Shown here piece by piece: positions 6,232 through 7,144 of a DNA stretch of 7,144 nucleotides. The position numbers were made by a program, and so were the translations under genes. The DNA lies in assembly GCA_016777745.1 (NCBI GenBank), contig JADHQX010000065.1, forward strand, positions 1 to 7,144, read 5' to 3'. The DNA comes from Candidatus Pelagibacterales bacterium (lineage in GTDB: Bacteria; Pseudomonadota; Alphaproteobacteria; Pelagibacterales; AG-422-B15). Each line of letters starts with the position of its first letter. The stretch's first letter is position 1. The notes beneath the pieces are model-generated. The model was not told the origin of the DNA. It searched no databases and saw only the letters and a program-made list of their open reading frames with translations.

Positions 6232-7144
6232 TTATAATAAACTATTTGCTACCCATTTATGAAATTGATGTGTGGGCTGGTCCATAACTGGTGAAAAATT
6301 TCCTCCATTATAAACTGGTGAACCCCTTCCTGCTTGCATTCCTTCAATTGCACTTATATCTTCCAACATAACCTCTTTCCAAAATCTTGCATTTTCTTTT
6401 CTTAATTCTTTAAGCTCTGCTCCATTAGCACTTTTATCACCAACATAATACATTTGCATATGTTCTTTTGTTTTATTTACTGCAAGTGGCTCTAACCAAA
6501 ACACATAAAAGTGATCAAGATGCAAACCAATCATTACATTTGGAAATAACGCAATATATTCAGAATTTTTAAGTGAATTTTTATCCCAATTTTTAAATGT
6601 ATCAAATTTTTTATTTCCCTTTACTGGTTGCTCATATTTTTTACTACCCTGTCCTGCAAATCGATTTGGTAATCCTTGAATATGATAATGATCATTAATA
6701 TTTGATACTTTATTTAATTCTGGATGAATAGTTGGTAGATGATAACTTTCACAATAGTTTTCTATAGCAAATTTCCAATTGCTATTAACTTCTAAATTAA
6801 AAGAACCATAATCTTTAGAGTGAACTAGTAATTTTTGATCTTCGTAGTTTATAAATTTAGACCACCTTTGTTCAAGTGGTTTAATATAATCTTCAAAATC
6901 AATTTCATTTGCATTAATATTTACAAAAATAATATCCATCCATATTTTTGATCTTACTTCTTTTAAATTGCTTCGATTCTTTTCAAATTTATCTGAATTA
7001 TGAATGTTTAATCCTCCTATATGGGGGGTGGCTATTAGGTTTCCTTTAAAGTCATATGACCATGAATGATAAGGACATCTTATTACATTTTTTAAAGTAC
7101 ATGGTTTGTCTAAAAGCTTAAATCCTCTGTGGCTACAAACATTA
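6232..7144 (-). CDS. Rieske non-haem iron oxygenase, alpha subunit (5' end beyond the window)
   Basis: The frame is open from the window edge to the TAA at 6234-6232 (303 visible codons), so the ATG at 6939 is internal and should not be taken as the start. Counting visible residues from the edge, the Rieske [2Fe-2S] ligands are C3 and H5 (CSHRG) and C23 and H26 (CPYHSWSY). The catalytic domain has NWKFAIENYCESYHLPTIHP at 122-141, giving iron ligands H135 and H140, with D262 (LEDISAIEG) as the likely carboxylate ligand. The bridging acid before the first histidine is Glu (E132), not the Asp of naphthalene dioxygenase. This Glu is reported for carnitine-monooxygenase-like enzymes, so a quaternary-amine or related monooxygenase is possible. 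Probably only the first few tens of residues are missing. No reductase or ferredoxin partner is visible. The substrate is unknown; the 2-bp spacing to a sugar epimerase gene is unusual. Confidence 0.92.
   Translation of the reverse strand, partial: NVCSHRGFKLLDKPCTLKNVIRCPYHSWSYDFKGNLIATPHIGGLNIHNSDKFEKNRSNLKEVRSKIWMDIIFVNINANEIDFEDYIKPLEQRWSKFINYEDQKLLVHSKDYGSFNLEVNSNWKFAIENYCESYHLPTIHPELNKVSNINDHYHIQGLPNRFAGQGSKKYEQPVKGNKKFDTFKNWDKNSLKNSEYIALFPNVMIGLHLDHFYVFWLEPLAVNKTKEHMQMYYVGDKSANGAELKELRKENARFWKEVMLEDISAIEGMQAGRGSPVYNGGNFSPVMDQPTHQFHKWVANSLL

Noticed and set aside
6937..6939. ATG as the start of the Rieske gene
   Set aside because: The frame stays open upstream to the window edge and encodes the Rieske cluster motifs CSHRG and CPYHSWSY, so this ATG is an internal methionine.
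1..7144. CRISPR array, tRNA/rRNA, insertion sequence or attachment site
   Set aside because: I saw no regularly spaced repeats, transposase or integrase coding, or RNA-gene signatures; coding sequence fills nearly all of the window.

Overview
The window is a compact, very AT-rich stretch (roughly 25-30% G+C by eye) in which every convincing gene lies on the minus strand, so the biology reads from right to left. Gene overlaps of 4-8 bp, almost no intergenic DNA, weak or absent Shine-Dalgarno sequences and lysine/asparagine/isoleucine-rich proteins suggest a streamlined, AT-rich marine bacterium such as a SAR11/Pelagibacter-like alphaproteobacterium, inside a hypervariable surface-polysaccharide island. 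The taxonomic guess is inference from composition and gene style only; no rRNA or other marker is present.

Layout in transcription order. (1) 7144-6232: a Rieske-type oxygenase alpha subunit that enters from beyond the right edge and lacks its N-terminus. (2) 6229-5228: a UDP-glucuronate 4-epimerase-like SDR, only 2 bp after the oxygenase stop. (3) 5227-5103: the only real noncoding gap (125 bp), with a weak terminator-like hairpin and possibly the promoter of the next unit. (4) 5102-1: six head-to-tail genes: an extended SDR sugar-nucleotide epimerase of unknown substrate, a LegC/PglE-type aminotransferase, a NeuD/PglD-type acetyltransferase, a LegI-type nonulosonate synthase, a LegG/NeuC-type hydrolysing 2-epimerase, and the first 74 codons of a formyltransferase-like gene that leaves through the left edge. 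All five junctions in this unit overlap: one by 8 bp and four as ATGA.

The four genes from 4117 to 221 fit successive steps of the di-N-acetyllegionaminic acid pathway. LegC aminates the UDP-4-keto sugar, the NeuD/PglD-type enzyme acetylates the new amine, LegG releases UDP with 2-epimerisation to give 2,4-diacetamido-2,4,6-trideoxymannose, and LegI condenses that with phosphoenolpyruvate. The first enzyme (LegB 4,6-dehydratase) and the CMP-activating enzyme (LegF) are not in the window; the SDR in front of legC does not carry dehydratase catalytic residues. The two SDRs and the formyltransferase probably supply other sugars or decorations of the same glycan. The Rieske oxygenase abutting this cluster is the least expected component and the main thing worth following up.
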